From: Paragorgia papillata
Taxonomy: Eukaryota; Cnidaria; Anthozoa; Scleralcyonacea; Coralliidae
Assembly: GCA_035771165.1 (NCBI GenBank)
Contig: JAWNZC010000225.1
Coordinates: forward strand, 1,305,501-1,369,500
Reading direction: 5' to 3'
Length of the DNA: 64,000 nucleotides
Part shown: one piece after another, positions 12,407 through 24,230 of the stretch
Numbering within the stretch: the stretch's first letter is position 1
Layout of the letters: each line of letters begins with the position of its first letter
The notes under the pieces: generated by a model
What the model saw: the letters and a program-made list of their open reading frames with translations, nothing else
Database searches by the model: none
What the model was told of the DNA's origin: nothing
Position numbers and translations under genes: made by a program

Positions 12407-15021
12407 AAGAGTTAGGTTTTAACACTTTGAGGCCTGGACCTCTCCGTGTGCTGAATAAAATCGTCTGGCGTTAGCCAGAATAAACCTTAAAGACTCGTCC
12501 TCAGGCTTCAAAGTGTTAAAGAGGTAGGTTTTAACACTTCTCCCTGTTCTGAATAAAATCGTCTGGCGTTAGCCAGAATAAACCTTAAAGACTCGTCCTC
12601 AGGCTTCAAAGAGTTAAAGAGATAGGTTTTAACACTTTGAGGCCCGGACCTCTCCCTGTGCTGAATAAAATCGTCTGGCGTTAGCCTGAATAAACTTTAA
12701 AAACTCGTCCTCAGGCTTCAAAGTGTTAAAGAGGTAGGTTTTAACACTTCTCCCTGTCCTGAATAAAATCGTCTGGCGTCAGCCAGAATAAACCTTAAAG
12801 ACTCGTCCTCAGGCTTCAAAGAGTTAAAGAGATAGGTTTTAACACTTTGAGGCCTGGACCTCTCCCTGGGCTGAATAAAATCCTCTGGCGTCAGTCAGAA
12901 TAAACTTTAAAGACTCGTCGTCAGGCTTCAAATTGTTAAAGAGATAGGTTTTAACACTTTGAGGCCTGGAGCTCTGCCTGTGCTGAATAAAATCGTCTGG
13001 CGTTAGTTAAAGACTCGCCCTCAGGCTTCAAAGTGTTAAAGAGGTAGGTTTTAACACTTCTCCCTGTTCTGAATAAAATCGTCTGGCGTCAGCCAGAATA
13101 AACCTTGAAGACTCGTCCTCAGGCTTCAAAATGTTAAAGAGATAGGTTTTAACACTTTGAGGCCTGGACCTCTGCATGTGCTGAATAAAATCGTCTGGCG
13201 TTAGCCAGAATAAATCTCAAAGACTCGTCCTCAGGCTTCAAAATGTTAAAGAGATAGGTTTTAACACTTTGAGGCCTGGACGTCTCCCTGTGCTGAATGA
13301 AATCGTCTGGCGTGAGCCAGAATAAACTTTAAAGACTCGTCCTCAGGCTTCAAAGTGTTAAAGAGGTAGGTTTTAACACTTCTCCCTGTTCTGAATAAAA
13401 TCGTCCGGCGTTAGCCAGAATAAACCTTAAAGACTCGTCCTCAGGCTTCAAAGGGTTAAAGAGATAGGTTTTAACACTTTGAGGCCCGGACCCCTCCCTG
13501 TGCTGAATAAAATCGTCTAGCGTTAGCCAGAATAAACTTTAAAAGCTTCAAAGTGTTAAAGATATATGTTTTAACACTTTGAGGCCTGGACCTCTCCGGT
13601 GCTGAATAAAATCGTCTGGCGTTAGCCAGAAGAAGCCTTAAAGAGTCGTCCTCACGCTTCAAAGTGCTAAAGCGCTAGGTTTTAACACTTTGAGGCCTGG
13701 ACCTCTCCCTGTGCTGAATAAAATCGCCTGCGTTAACCAGAATAAACCTTAAAGACTCGTCCTCAGGCTTCAAAGTGTTAAAGAGGTAGGTTTTAACACT
13801 TATCCCTGTCCTGAATAAAATCGTCTGGCGTTAGCCAGAATAAACCTTAAAGACTCGTCCTCAGGCTTCAAAATGTTAAAGAGATATGTTTTAACACTTT
13901 GAGGCTTGGACCTCTGCCTGTGCTGAAGAAAATCGTCTGGCGTCAGCCAGAATAAACCTTAAAGACTCGTCCTCAGGCTTCAAAGAGTTAAAGAGATAGG
14001 TTTTAACACTTTGAGGCCTGGACCTCTCCCTGGGCTGAATAAAATCCTCTGGCGTTAGTCAGAATAAACTTTAAAGACTCATCCTCAGGCTTCGAAATGT
14101 TAAAGAGATAGGTTTTAACACTTTGAGGCCTGGAGCTCTGCCTGTGCTGAATAAAATCGTCTGGCGTTAGTTGAAGACTCGTCCTCAGGCTTCAAAGTGT
14201 TAAAGAGGTAGGTTTTAACACTTCTCCCTGTTCTGAATAAAATCGTTTGGCGTTAGCCAGAATAAACCTTAAAGACTCGTCCTCAGGCTTCAAAGTGTTA
14301 AAGAGGTAGGTTTTAACACTTCTCCCTTTTCTGAATAAAATCGTCTGGCGTTAGCCAGAATAAACCTTAAAGACTCGTCCTCAGGCTTCAAAGAGTTAAA
14401 GAGATAGGTTTTAACACTTTGAGGCCCGGACCTCTCCCTGTGCTGAATAAAATCGTCTGGCGTTAGCCTGAATAAACTTTAAAGACTCGTCCTCAGGCTT
14501 CAAGGTGTTAAAGAGGTAGGTTTTAACACTTCTCCCTGTCCTGAATAAAATCGTCTGGCGTTAGCCAGATTAAACCTTAAAGACTCGTCCTCAGGCTTCA
14601 AGGTGTTAAAGAGATAGGTTCTTAACACTTTGAGGCCTGGACTTCTCCCTGTGCTGAATAAAATCGTCTGGCGTTAGCCAGAATAAGCCTTAAAGACTCG
14701 TCCTCACGCTTCAAAATGTTAAAGAGATAGGTTTTAAAGAGGTAGGTTTTAACACTTCTCCCAGTTCTGAATAAAATCGTCTGGCGTTAGCCACAATAAA
14801 CCTTTAAAGACTCGTTCTCAGGCTTCAAAATGTTAAAGAGACAGGTTTTAACACTTTGAGGCCTGGACCTCTGCCTGTGCTGAATAAAATCGTCTGGCGT
14901 CAGCCAGAATAAACCTTAAAGACTCGTCCTCAGGCTTCAAAGAGTTAAAGACATAGGTTTTAACACTTTGAGGCCTGGACCTCTCCCTGGGCTGAATAAA
15001 ATCCTCTGGCCTCAGTCAGAA
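12407..15021 (+). repeat. Satellite, A/B/E monomers up to the transposon
   Basis: Continuous monomers that reuse subtypes of the 957-bp HOR (GGAGCTCTGCC plus an E unit near 12968 and 14130) but in altered order and with more B units in a row. The block ends at the left target-site copy of the hAT-like element. Nothing other than satellite was seen. Confidence 0.9.
15014..15021 (+). repeat. 8-bp target-site duplication, left copy (AGTCAGAA)
   Basis: AGTCAGAA lies immediately left of the transposon and is repeated immediately right of it at 16382-16389. Removing the element and one copy restores an ordinary CTCAGTCAGAATAAAC satellite monomer. An 8-bp duplication is the hallmark of the hAT superfamily. 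Confidence 0.95.
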
Positions 15022-15035
15022 CAGGCACGTAGCTA
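15022..15035 (+). repeat. Terminal inverted repeat, left end
   Basis: CAGGCACGTAGCTA, a perfect reverse complement of 16368-16381. The next base differs (G here, C on the other end), and beyond it the right end is far more G/C-homopolymeric. Confidence 0.95.
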
Positions 15036-15176
15036 GACTAAGAAATCTGGGAGGGCAAGTTTTATTTTGGGGGGGCAAGTGGAAAGGTACAAAAGTTGAG
15101 CCCTCAGGACAACTGATGCAATCACACTACCCCCCCCCCCCCAGTCTGTCACATGGTTTATGCACTGGAACTCTCT

Positions 15177-15332
15177 CTGGAACGCTAATTAGTCCAGTCA
15201 TTCGTGGGGCAAAAAGTGAGGCAAATTTCCACGCCCCTGTGCGATTTGCAGGATACAAAATGTTTTTTGACACGGCCACCGGTCTTGAGCGAACCGCGAA
15301 GGCTCGAAAAGGTTTGAAAAATTAATATTTAT
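15177..15332 (+). repeat. Internal inverted-repeat arm, left
   Basis: Aligns in reverse complement with 16032-16135 in three anchored segments. CTGGAACGCTAA at 15177-15188 pairs with 16124-16135 (12 of 12). About 15211-15256, ending GATTTGCAGGATAC, pairs with about 16067-16113 with several mismatches and small gaps. GAAGGCTCGAAAA through the AATATTTATT stretch at 15298-15332 pairs with 16032-16066 with small gaps. A 41-bp stretch (15257-15297) has no partner. The arms suggest an older fold-back structure that has diverged. Confidence 0.8.
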
Positions 15333-16031
15333 TCACTTTTATTGCATCATTTTATCACGCTTTGCTAAACGTGTATTTTCAATTTTGATTGGTTGTGCTA
15401 TGCTGTCGAACTAATCATGCAGTAATTGTTTATTTGTTGCTATAGTAAAAGTCATTATTGTCTTTACAAAACGTGCACGAAGTTTGTCAGTCAAGAAATT
15501 AAATCAAACCTTTCGTTATAATATAAACCATATATTAGAGTTTCGTTACTCCGAAGAGGATGACAAAACATCAACACAAACGTAGTGTAGAATATGCCAT
15601 TAGTACTACCAGTTTCAAGTGTCATTTTGTTTAAAAAGCATTCCGCATTCGTACCGAAAACAACATTGAGTAAACGTGAAAAATAAACAATCTAGTTGTC
15701 AGAGGCCGTTTAACAGATTCAAAAAATTAAAGGAGCAGAATACTAAGAAAATGACATTAGATGTATATTATGAAATATCAAGTATCACTACGTCTTTAGA
15801 CTCGTACAAGAATAGCTTTCTCACTCTTATGTTGTTTGAACCTTTGCACGGCGAAAATGTATTTTACATAAGAAAGTTTGCACTCTTCTTCTCACCTTTT
15901 CATCTGGCTGTTTCCATCCTAGCTTAATTTACTGTATAGTTTTTGACTGCTATATAGTAAATAAAACAACAACAGCAGTGCACAACAATGAGAAACCATT
16001 AAATGCACGTTGAGTCTGACAAAATAATTTG
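15333..16031. other. AT-rich interior (loop) of the transposon, no recognisable gene
   Basis: About 700 bp of AT-rich DNA between the inverted arms. One plus-strand open frame of 83 codons (15676-15927) begins with a Lys/Gln/Asn-rich stretch and ends in a hydrophobic segment. I recognise no hAT dimerisation (hATC), BED zinc-finger or catalytic motif in it. It could be a decayed fragment or chance. Confidence 0.6.
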
Positions 16032-16135
16032 ATAAATATTTTTTTCAAACCTATTTTCGAGCCTTCGTACCTGCAAACCGCGTAGGGGCCTGGAACTTTT
16101 TGGCTGACCTTTTGGTTTACGCGTTAGCGTTCCAG
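16032..16135 (-). repeat. Internal inverted-repeat arm, right
   Basis: Reverse-complement partner of 15177-15332 but about 50 bp shorter, mainly because the left arm carries the unpaired 41 bp at 15257-15297. Key motifs: TTTCAAACC followed by TTTTCGAGCCTTC at about 16044-16066, GTACCTGCAAACCGCG at 16068-16083, and TTAGCGTTCCAG at 16124-16135. Confidence 0.8.
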
Positions 16136-16367
16136 TTATCACGTTTTAACTTACATCGAGTTCACCGGGTTTACGCTACTAAACCATAACGCCATTAGAC
16201 GCTTTCGATATAACAACATCACTTATTTACGTTACGCAAGTACGCAACAGCGTTCACACTTCAATTACTTATCCACTCACGCTGCGGATTTTTTGGGGCA
16301 TGCAGTCTCTGGTTGGGGGGGCAAGAAAGAATTTTGGGGGAGCGGTCGCCCCCCCCTCGCCCCCCCG

Positions 16368-16381
16368 TAGCTACGTGCCTG
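16368..16381 (-). repeat. Terminal inverted repeat, right end
   Basis: TAGCTACGTGCCTG, a perfect inverted match to 15022-15035. It is preceded by C-runs (about 16349-16366). Confidence 0.95.
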
Positions 16382-16389
16382 AGTCAGAA
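16382..16389 (+). repeat. 8-bp target-site duplication, right copy (AGTCAGAA)
   Basis: Identical to 15014-15021. The interrupted satellite monomer resumes immediately after it as TAAACTTTAAAGACTCG. Confidence 0.95.
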
Positions 16390-16639
16390 TAAACTTTAAA
16401 GACTCGTCCTCAGGCTTCAAAATGTTAAAGAGATAGGTTTTAACACTTTGAGGCCTGGACCTCTGCCTGTGCTGAATAAAATCGTCTGGCGTTAGCCAGA
16501 ATAAACCTGAAAGACTCGTCCTCAGGCTACAAAGAGTTAAAGAGATAGGTTTTAACACTTTGAGGCCTGGACCTCTCCCTGTGCTGAATAAAATCGCCTG
16601 CGTTAGCTAGAATAAACTTTAAAGACTCGTCCTCAGGCT

Positions 16640-17800
16640 TCAAATTGTTAAAGAGGTAGGTTTTAACACTTCTCCCTGTCCTGAATAAAATCGTCTGGCG
16701 TTAGCCAGATTAAACCTTAAAGACTCGTCCTCAGGCTTCAAAGTGTTAAAGAGATAGGTTCTTAACACTTTGAGGCCTGGACCTCTCCCTGTGCTGAATA
16801 AAATCGTCTGGCGTTAGCCAGAATAAGCCTTAAAGACTCGTCCTCACGCTTCAAAATGTTAAAGAGATAGGTTTTAAAGAGGTAGGTTTTAACACTTCTC
16901 CCTGTTCTGAATAAAATCGTCTGGCGTTAGCCGCAATATACCTTTAAAGACTCGTTCTCAGGCTTCAAAATGTTAAGGAGATAGGTTTTAACACTTTGAG
17001 GCCTGGACCTCTGCCTGTGCCGAATAAAATCGTCTGGCGTCAGCCAGAATAAACCTTAAAGACTCGTCCGCAGGCTTCAAAGAGTTAAAGAGATAGGTTT
17101 TAACACTTTGAGGCCTGGACCTCTCCCTGGGCTGAATAAAATCCTCTGGCGTCAGTCAGAATAAACTTTAAAGACTCGTCCTCAGGCTTCAAAATGTTGA
17201 AGAGTTAGGTTTTAACACTTTGAGGCCTGGACCTCTCCCTGTGCTGAGTAAAATCGTCTGGCGTTAGCCAGAATAAGCCTTAAAGACTCGTCGTCACGCT
17301 TCAAAGTGTTAAAGCGATATGTTTTAACACTTTGAGGCCTGGACCTCTCCCTGTGCTGAATAAAATCGCCTGCGTTAGCCAGAATAAACTTTAAAGACTC
17401 GTCCTCAGGCTTCAAAGTGTTAAGGAGGTAGGTTTTAACACTTCTCCCTGTCCTGAGTAAAATCGTCTGGCGTTAGCCAGAATAAACCTTAAAGACTCGT
17501 CCTCAGGCTTCAAAATGTTAAAGAGATAGGTTTTAACACTTTGAGGCCTGGACCTCTGCCTGTGCTGAATAAAATCGTCTGGCGTCAGACAGAATAAACC
17601 TTGAAGACTCGTCCTCAGGCTTCAAAGAGTTAAAGAGATAGGTTTTAACACTTTGAGGCCTGGAGCTCTCCCTGGGCTGAATAAAATCCACTGGCGTCAG
17701 TCAGAATAAACTTTAAGGACTCGTCCTCAGGCTTCAAAATGTTAAAGAGATAGGTTTTAACACTTTGAGGCCTGGACCTCTGCCTGTGCTGAATAAAATC
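16640..17800 (+). repeat. Segmental duplication within the satellite, left copy (partner at about 23065-24230)
   Basis: Unit starts and rare variants match at an offset of 6,424-6,427 bp. Landmarks: the B unit at 16651 matches 23075, the CTGAGTAAAATCG unit starting near 17212 matches the one near 23636, GCGTCAGACAG near 17583 matches about 24010, and AATCCACTGG near 17686 matches 24114. After that the order diverges. Three single-base insertions sit in the right copy near 23925-23965. Confidence 0.82.
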
Positions 17801-19519
17801 GTCTGGCGTTAGCCAGAATAAACCTCAAAGACTCGTCCTCAGGCTTCAAAATGTTAAAGAGATAGGTTTTAACACTTTGAGGCCTGGACCTCTGCCTGTG
17901 CTGAATAAAATCGTCTGGCGTCAGCCAGAATAAACCTTAAAGACTCGTCCTCAGGCTTCAAAGTGTTAAAGAGATAGGTTCTTAACACTTTGAGGCCTGG
18001 ACCTCTCCCTGTGCTGAATAAAATCGTCTGGCGTTAGCCAGAATAAACCTTAAAGACTCGTCCTCAGGCTTCAAAGTGTTAAAGAGGTAGGTTTTAACAC
18101 TTCTCCCTTTTCTGAATAAAATCGTCTGGCGTTAGCCAGAATAAACCTTAAAGACTCGTCCTCAGGCTTCAAAGAGTTAAAGATATAAGTTTTAACACTT
18201 TGAGGCCTGGACCTCTCCCTGGGCTGAATAAAATCCTCTGGCGTCAGTCAGAATAAACTTTAAAGACTCGTCCTCAGGCTTCGAAATGTTAAAGAGATAG
18301 GTTTTAACACTTTGAGGCCTGGAGCTCTGCCTTTGCTGAATAAAATCGTCTGGCGTTAGTTAAAGACTCGTCCTCAGGCTTCAAAGTGTTAAAGAGGTAG
18401 GTTTTAACACTTCTCCCTGTTCTGAATAAAATCGTCTGCCGTTAGCCAGAATAAACCTTAAAGACTCGTCCTCAGGCTTCAAAGTGTTAAAGAGGTAGGT
18501 TCTAACACTTCTCCCTGTTCTGAATAAAATCGTCTGCCGTTAGCCAGAATAAACCTTAAAGACTCGTCCTCAGGCTTCAAAGTGTTAAAGAGGTAGGTTC
18601 TAACACTTCTCCCTGTTCTGAATAAAATCGTCTGGCGTTAGCCAGAATAAAACTTAAAGACTCGTCCTCAGGCTTCAAAGTGTTAAAGAGGTAGGTTCTA
18701 ACACTTCTCCCTGTTCTGAATAAAATCGTCTGGCGTTAGCCAGAATAAACCTTAAAGACTCGTCCTCAGGCTTCAAAGAGTTAAAGAGATAGGTTTTAAC
18801 ACTTTGAGGCCCGGACCTCTCCCTGTGCTGAATAAAATCGTCTGGCGTTAGCCAGAATAAACTTTAAAGACTCGTCCTCAGGCTTCAAAGTGTTAAAGAG
18901 GTAGGTTTTAACACTTCTCCCTTTGCTGAATAAAATCGTCTCGCGTCAGCCAGAATAAACCTTAAAGACTCGTCCTCAGGCTACAAAGAGTTAAAGAGAT
19001 AGGTTTTAACACTTTGAGGCCTGGACCTCTCCCTGGGCTGAATAAAATCGTCTGGCGTCAGCCAGAATAAACCTTAAAGACTCGTCCTCACGCTTTAAAG
19101 TGCTAAAGCGATTGGTTTTAACACTTTGAGGCCTGGACCTCTCCCTGTGCTGAATAAAATCGCCTGCGTTAGCCAGAATAAACTTTAAAGACTCGTCCTC
19201 AGGCTTCAAAGTGTTAAAGAAGTAGGTTTTAACACTTTTCCCTGTCCTGAATAAAATCGTCTGGCGTTAGCCAGAATAAGCCTTAAAGACTCGTCCTAAC
19301 GCTTCAAAATGTTAAAGAGATAGGTTTTAAAGAAGTAGGTTTTAACACTTCTCCCTGTTCTGAAAAACATCGTCTGGCGTTAGCCACAATAAACCTTTAA
19401 AGACTCGTCCTCAGGCTTCAAAATGTTAAAGAGATAGGTTTTAACACTTTGAGGCCTGGACGTCTCCCTGTGCTCAATAAAATCGTCTGGCGTCAGCCAG
19501 AATAAACCTTAAAGACTCG

Positions 19520-21250
19520 TCCTCAGGCTTCAAAGAGTTAAAGAGATAGGTTTTAACACTTTGAGGCCTGGACCTCTCCCTGGGCTGAATAAAATCGTCT
19601 CGCGTTAGCCAGAATAAGCCTTAAAGACTCGTCGTCACGCTTCAAAGTGTTAAACCGATAAGTTTTAAAACTTTGAGGCCTGGACCTCTCCCTGTGCTGA
19701 ATAAAATCGCCTGCGTTAGCCAGAATAAACTTTAAAGACTCGTCCTCAGGCTTCAAAGTGTTAAAGAGGTAGGTTTTAACACTTCTCCTTGTCCTGAGTA
19801 AAATCGTCTGGCGTTAGCCAGAATAAACCTTAGAGACTCGTCCTCAGGCTTCAAAATGTTAAAGAGATAGGTTTTAACACTTTGAGGCCTGGACCTCTGG
19901 CTGTGCTGAATAAAATCGTCTGGTGTCAGCCAGAATAAACCTTAAAGACTCGTCCTCAGGCTTCAAGGTGTTAAAGAGGTAGGTTTTAACACTTCTCCCT
20001 GTGCTGAATAAAATCGTCCAGCGTCAGCCAGAATAAACCTTAATGACTCGTCATCAGGCTTCAAAGAGTTAAAGAGATAGGTTTTAACACTTTGAGGCCT
20101 GGACCTCTCCCTGGGCTGAATAAGATCCTTTGGCGTTAGTCAGAATAAACTTTAAAGACTCGTCCTCAGGCTACAAAATGTTAAAGAGATAGGTTTTAAC
20201 ACTTTGAGGCCTGGACCTCTCCTGTGCTGAATAAAATCGTCTGGCGTTAGTTGAAGACTCGTCCTCAGGCTTCAAAGTGTTAAAGAGGTAGGTTTTAACA
20301 CTTCTCCCTGTTCTGAATAAAATCGTCTGGCGTTAGCCAGAATAAACCTTAAAGACTCGTCCTCAGGCTTCAAAGTGTTAAAGAGGTAGGTTTTAACACT
20401 TCTCCCTGTTCTGAATAAAATCGTCTGGCGTTAGCCAGAATAAACCTTAAAGACTCGTCCTCAGGCTTCAAAGTGTTAAAGAGGTAGGTTTTAACACTTC
20501 TCCCTGTTCTGAATAAAATCGTCTGGCGTTAGCCAGAATAAACCTTAAAGACTCGTCCTCAGGCTTCAAAGTGTTAAAGAGATAGGTTTTAACACTTTGA
20601 GGCCCGGACCTCTCCCTGTGCTGCATAAAATCGTCTGGCGTTAGCCTGAATAAACTTTAAAGACTCGTCCTCAGGCTTCAAGGTGTTAAAGAGGTAGGTT
20701 TTAACACTTCTCCCTGTCCTGAATAAAATCGTCTGGAGTTAGCCAGATTAAACCTTAAAGACTCGTCCTCAGGCCTCAAAGTGTTAAAGAGATAGGTTCT
20801 TAACACTTTGAGGCCTGGACCTCTCCCTGTGCTGAAAAAAATCGTCTGGCGTTAGCCACAATAAGCCTTAAAGACTCGTCCTCACGCTTCAAAATGTTAA
20901 AGAGATAGGTTTTAAAGAGGTAGGTTTTAACACTTCTCCCTGTTCTGAATAAAATCGTCTGGCGTTAGCCGCAATATACCTTTAAAGACTCGTTCTCAGG
21001 CTTCAAAATGTTAAGGAGATAGGTTTTAACACTTTGAGGCCTGGACCTCTGCCTGTGCTGAATAAAATCGTCTGGCGTCAGCCAGAATAAACCTTAAAGA
21101 CTCGTCCTCAGGCTTCAAAGTGTTAAAGAGATAGGTTCTCAACACTTTGAGGCCTGGACCTCTCCCTGTGCTGAATAAAATCGTCTGGCGTTAGCCAGAA
21201 TAAACCTTAAAGACTCGTCCTAACCCTTCAAAGTGTTAAAGCGATAGGTG
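19520..21250 (+). repeat. Segmental duplication within the satellite, left copy (partner at about 24265-25900)
   Basis: Shared rare variants: CTCTGGCTGTGCTG near 19897 and 24640, AATAAGATCCTTTGG near 20119 and 24862, and GTGCTGCATAAAATCG near 20619 and 25264. The offset is 4,743 bp to about 20380, then 4,644-4,645 bp, because this copy carries three consecutive 98-bp B units where the partner has two. That is an exact one-monomer difference. Confidence 0.82.
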
Positions 21251-22223
21251 TTAACACTTTGAGGCCTGGACCTCTCCCTGTGCTGAATAAAATCGTCTGG
21301 CGTTAGCCAGAATAAACCTTAAAGACTCGTCCTCAGGCTTCAAAGTGTTAAAGAGGTAGGTTTTAACACTTCTCCCTGTTCTGAATAAAATCGTCTGGCG
21401 TTAGCCAGAATAAACCTTAAAGACTCGTCCTCAGGCTTCAAAGTGTTAAAGAGATAGGTTTTAACACTTTGAGGCCCGGACCTCTCCCTGTGCTGCATAA
21501 AATCGTCTGGCGTTAGCCTGAATAAACTTTAAAGACTCGTCCTCAGGCTTCAAGGTGTTAAAGAGGTAGGTTTTAACACTTCTCCCTGTCCTGAATAAAA
21601 TCGTCTGGAGTTAGCCAGATTAAACCTTAAAGACTCGTTCCTCAGGCCTCAAAGTGTTAAAGAGATAGGTTCTTAACACTTTGGGGCCTGGACCTCTCCC
21701 TGTGCTGAAAAAAATCGTCTGGCGTTAGCCACAATAAGCCTTAAAGACTCGTCCTCACGCTTCAAAATGTTAAAGAGATAGGTTTTAAAGAGGTAGGTTT
21801 TAACACTTCTCCCTGTTCTGAATAAAATCGTCTGGCGTTAGCCGCAATATACCTTTAAAGACTCGTTCTCAGGCTTCAAAATGTTAAGGAGATAGGTTTT
21901 AACACTTTGAGGCCTGGACCTCTGCCTGTGCTGAATAAAATCGTCTGGCGTCAGCCAGAATAAACCTTAAAGACTCGTCCTCAGGCTTCAAAGTGTTAAA
22001 GAGATAGGTTCTCAACACTTTGAGGCCTGGACCTCTCCCTGTGCTGAATAAAATCGTCTGGCGTTAGCCAGAATAAACCTTAAAGACTCGTCCTAACCCT
22101 TCAAAGTGTTAAAGCGATAGGTGTTAACACTTTGAGGCCTGGACCTCTCCCTGTGCTGAATAAAATCGTCTGGCGTCAGCCAGAATAAACTTTAAAGACT
22201 CGTCCTCAGGCTTCAAAGTGTTA
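20479..22223 (+). repeat. 872-bp higher-order repeat, two tandem copies
   Basis: Copies begin at 20479 and 21351 with a B unit. The landmark CTGCATAAAA lies at 20621 and 21493, 872 bp apart. Both contain GCCTGAATAAACTTT, CTGGAGTTAGCC, the CTGAAAAAAATCG variant, GCCGCAATATACC and GGTTCTCAACAC. Copy 2 is one base longer because of an extra T in CTCGTTCCTCAGG near 21637. Related to the 1,390-bp HOR downstream, which has the same marker variants with extra units. Confidence 0.88.
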
Positions 22224-23064
22224 AAGAGGTAGGTTTTAACACTTCTCCCTGTTCTGAATAAAATCGTCCGGCGTTAGCCAGAATAAACCTTAAAGACTCG
22301 TCCTCAGGCTTCAAAGGGTTAAAGAGATAGGTTTTAACACTTTGAGGCCCGGACCTCTCCCTGTGCTGAATAAAATCGTCTGGCGTTAGCCAGAATAAAC
22401 TTTAAAAGCTTCAAAGTGTTAAAGATATATGTTTTAACACTTTGAGGCCTGGACCTCTCCGGTGCTGAATAAAATCGTCTGGCGTTAGCCAGAAGAAGCC
22501 TTAAAGACTCGTCCTCACGCTTCAAAGTGTTAAAGCGCTAGGTTTTAACACTTTGAGGCCTGGACCTCTCCCTGTGCTGAATAAAATCGCCTGCGTTAGC
22601 CAGAATGAACTTTAAAGACTCGTCCTCAGGCTTCAAAGTGTTAAAGAGGTAGGTTTTAACACTTCTCCCTGTCCTGAATAAAATCGTCTGGCGTCAGCCA
22701 GAATAAACTTTAAAGACTCGTCCTCAGGCTTCAAAGAGTTAAAGAGATAGGTTTAACACTTTGAGGCCTGGATCTCTCCCTGGGCTGAATAAAATCCTCT
22801 GGCGTTAGTCAGAATAAACTTTAAAGACTCGTCCTCAGGCTTCGAAATGTTAAAGAGATAGGTTTTAACACTTTGAGGCCTGGACCTCTCCGGTGCTGAA
22901 TAAAATCGTCTGGCGTTAGCCAGAAGAAGCCTTAAAGACTCGTCCTCACGCTTCAAAGTGTTAAAGCGATAGGTTTTAACACTTTGAGGCCTGGACCTCT
23001 CCCTGTGCTGAATAAAATCGCCTGCGTTAGCCAGAATAAACTTTAAAGACTCGTCCTCAGGCTT

Positions 23065-24230
23065 CAAAGTGTTAAAGAGGTAGGTTTTAACACTTCTCCC
23101 TGTCCTGAATAAAATCGTCTGGCGTTAGCCAGATTAAACCTTAAAGACTCGTCCTCAGGCTTCAAAGTGTTAAAGAGATAGGTTCTTAACACTTTGAGGC
23201 CTGGACCTCTCCCTGTGCTGAATAAAATCGTCTGGCGTTAGCCAGAATAAGCCTTAAAGACTCGTCCTCACGCTTCAAAATGTTAAAGAGATAGGTTTTA
23301 AAGAGGTAGGTTTTAACACTTCTCCCTGTTCTGAATAAAATCGTCTGGCGTTAGCCGCAATATACCTTTAAAGACTCGTTCTCAGGCTTCAAAATGTTAA
23401 GGAGATAGGTTTTAACACTTTGAGGCCTGGACCTCTGCCTGTGCCGAATAAAATCGTCTGGCGTCAGCCAGAATAAACCTTAAAGACTCGTCCTCAGGCT
23501 TCAAAGAGTTAAAGAGATAGGTTTTAACACTTTGAGGGCTGGACCTCTCCCTGGGCTGAATAAAATCCTCTGGCGTCAGTCAGAATAAACTTTAAAGACT
23601 CGTCCTCAGGCTTCAAAATGTTGAAGAGTTAGGTTTTAACACTTTGAGGCCTGGACCTCTCCCTGTGCTGAGTAAAATCGTCTGGCGTTAGCCAGAATAA
23701 GCCTTAAAGACTCGTCGTCACGCTTCAAAGTGTTAAAGCGATAGGTTTTAACACTTTGAGGCCTGGACCTCTCCCTGTGCTGAATAAAATCGCCTGCGTT
23801 AGCCAGAATAAACTTTAAAGACTCGTCCTCAGGCTTCAAAGTGTTAAGGAGGTAGGTTTTAACACTTCTCCCTGTCCTGAGTAAAATCGTCTGGCGTTAG
23901 CCAGAATAAACCTTAAAGACTCGTCCCTCAGGCTTCAAAAATGTTAAAGAGATAGGTTTTAAACACTTTGAGGCCTGGACCTCTGCCTGTGCTGAATAAA
24001 ATCGTCTGGCGTCAGACAGAATAAACCTTGAAGACTCGTCCTCCGGCTTCAAAGAGTTAAAGAGATAGGTTTTAACACTTTGAGGCCTGGAGCTCTCCCT
24101 GGGCTGAATAAAATCCACTGGCGTCAGTCAGAATAAACTTTAAAGACTCGTCCTCAGGCTTCAAAATGTTAAAGAGATAGGTTTTAACACTTTGAGGCCT
24201 GGACCTCTGCCTGTGCTGAATAAAATCGTC
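23065..24230 (+). repeat. Segmental duplication within the satellite, right copy (partner at about 16640-17800)
   Basis: Same order of marker monomers as 16640-17800. It differs by single-base insertions (GTCCCTCAGG, CAAAAATG, TTTTAAACAC at 23925-23965) and by CTCCGG for CTCAGG near 24042. Confidence 0.82.

Larger units (their letters stand above)
1..15021 (+). repeat. Satellite array, left block (112-bp monomer family, well preserved)
   Basis: Uninterrupted head-to-tail tandem repeat. Monomer starts (AAGAGATAGG and variants) recur at 2, 114, 225, 336, 434, 545, 643, 756 and 868, giving steps of 112, 111, 111, 98, 111, 98, 113 and 112 bp. The mix of full-length A, 98-bp B and 100-bp C units is organised into the higher-order repeats listed separately. 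No inverted monomer was seen. Stretches not covered by a named HOR, such as 7629-9534 and 12407-15021, hold the same monomers in less regular order. Open frames on the minus strand come from 111-bp (37-codon) units and are not genes. The orientation '+' is only the strand on which the monomer is described here. Confidence 0.98.
15022..16381. mobile_element. Non-autonomous hAT-like DNA transposon with internal fold-back arms, 1,360 bp
   Basis: Seen: perfect 14-bp terminal inverted repeats, CAGGCACGTAGCTA at 15022-15035 and TAGCTACGTGCCTG at 16368-16381, flanked by exact 8-bp duplications. The composition is AT-rich and unlike the satellite. Subterminal GGGGGGGCAAG occurs in direct orientation at 15069-15079 and 16315-16325, and there is a run of 13 C at 15130-15142. 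Internal inverted arms are listed separately. Family knowledge: 8-bp duplications and short CAG-starting ends indicate hAT. No transposase is recognisable. The two plus-strand open frames (15116-15325, 69 codons; 15676-15927, 83 codons) show no motif I know and are probably chance, so movement would need a transposase supplied in trans. It interrupts one monomer and is single-copy here, so it arrived after local array growth. Confidence 0.9.

Noticed and set aside
15116..15325. 69-codon plus-strand open frame in the transposon
   Set aside because: It runs through the 13-C homopolymer and the left inverted arm, has no recognisable motif, and its boundaries ignore the element's structure. Probably chance.
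15676..15927. 83-codon plus-strand open frame in the transposon as a transposase remnant
   Set aside because: No BED finger, catalytic motif or hATC dimerisation motif could be seen. AT-rich DNA often leaves such frames. A profile search against hAT transposases would decide.
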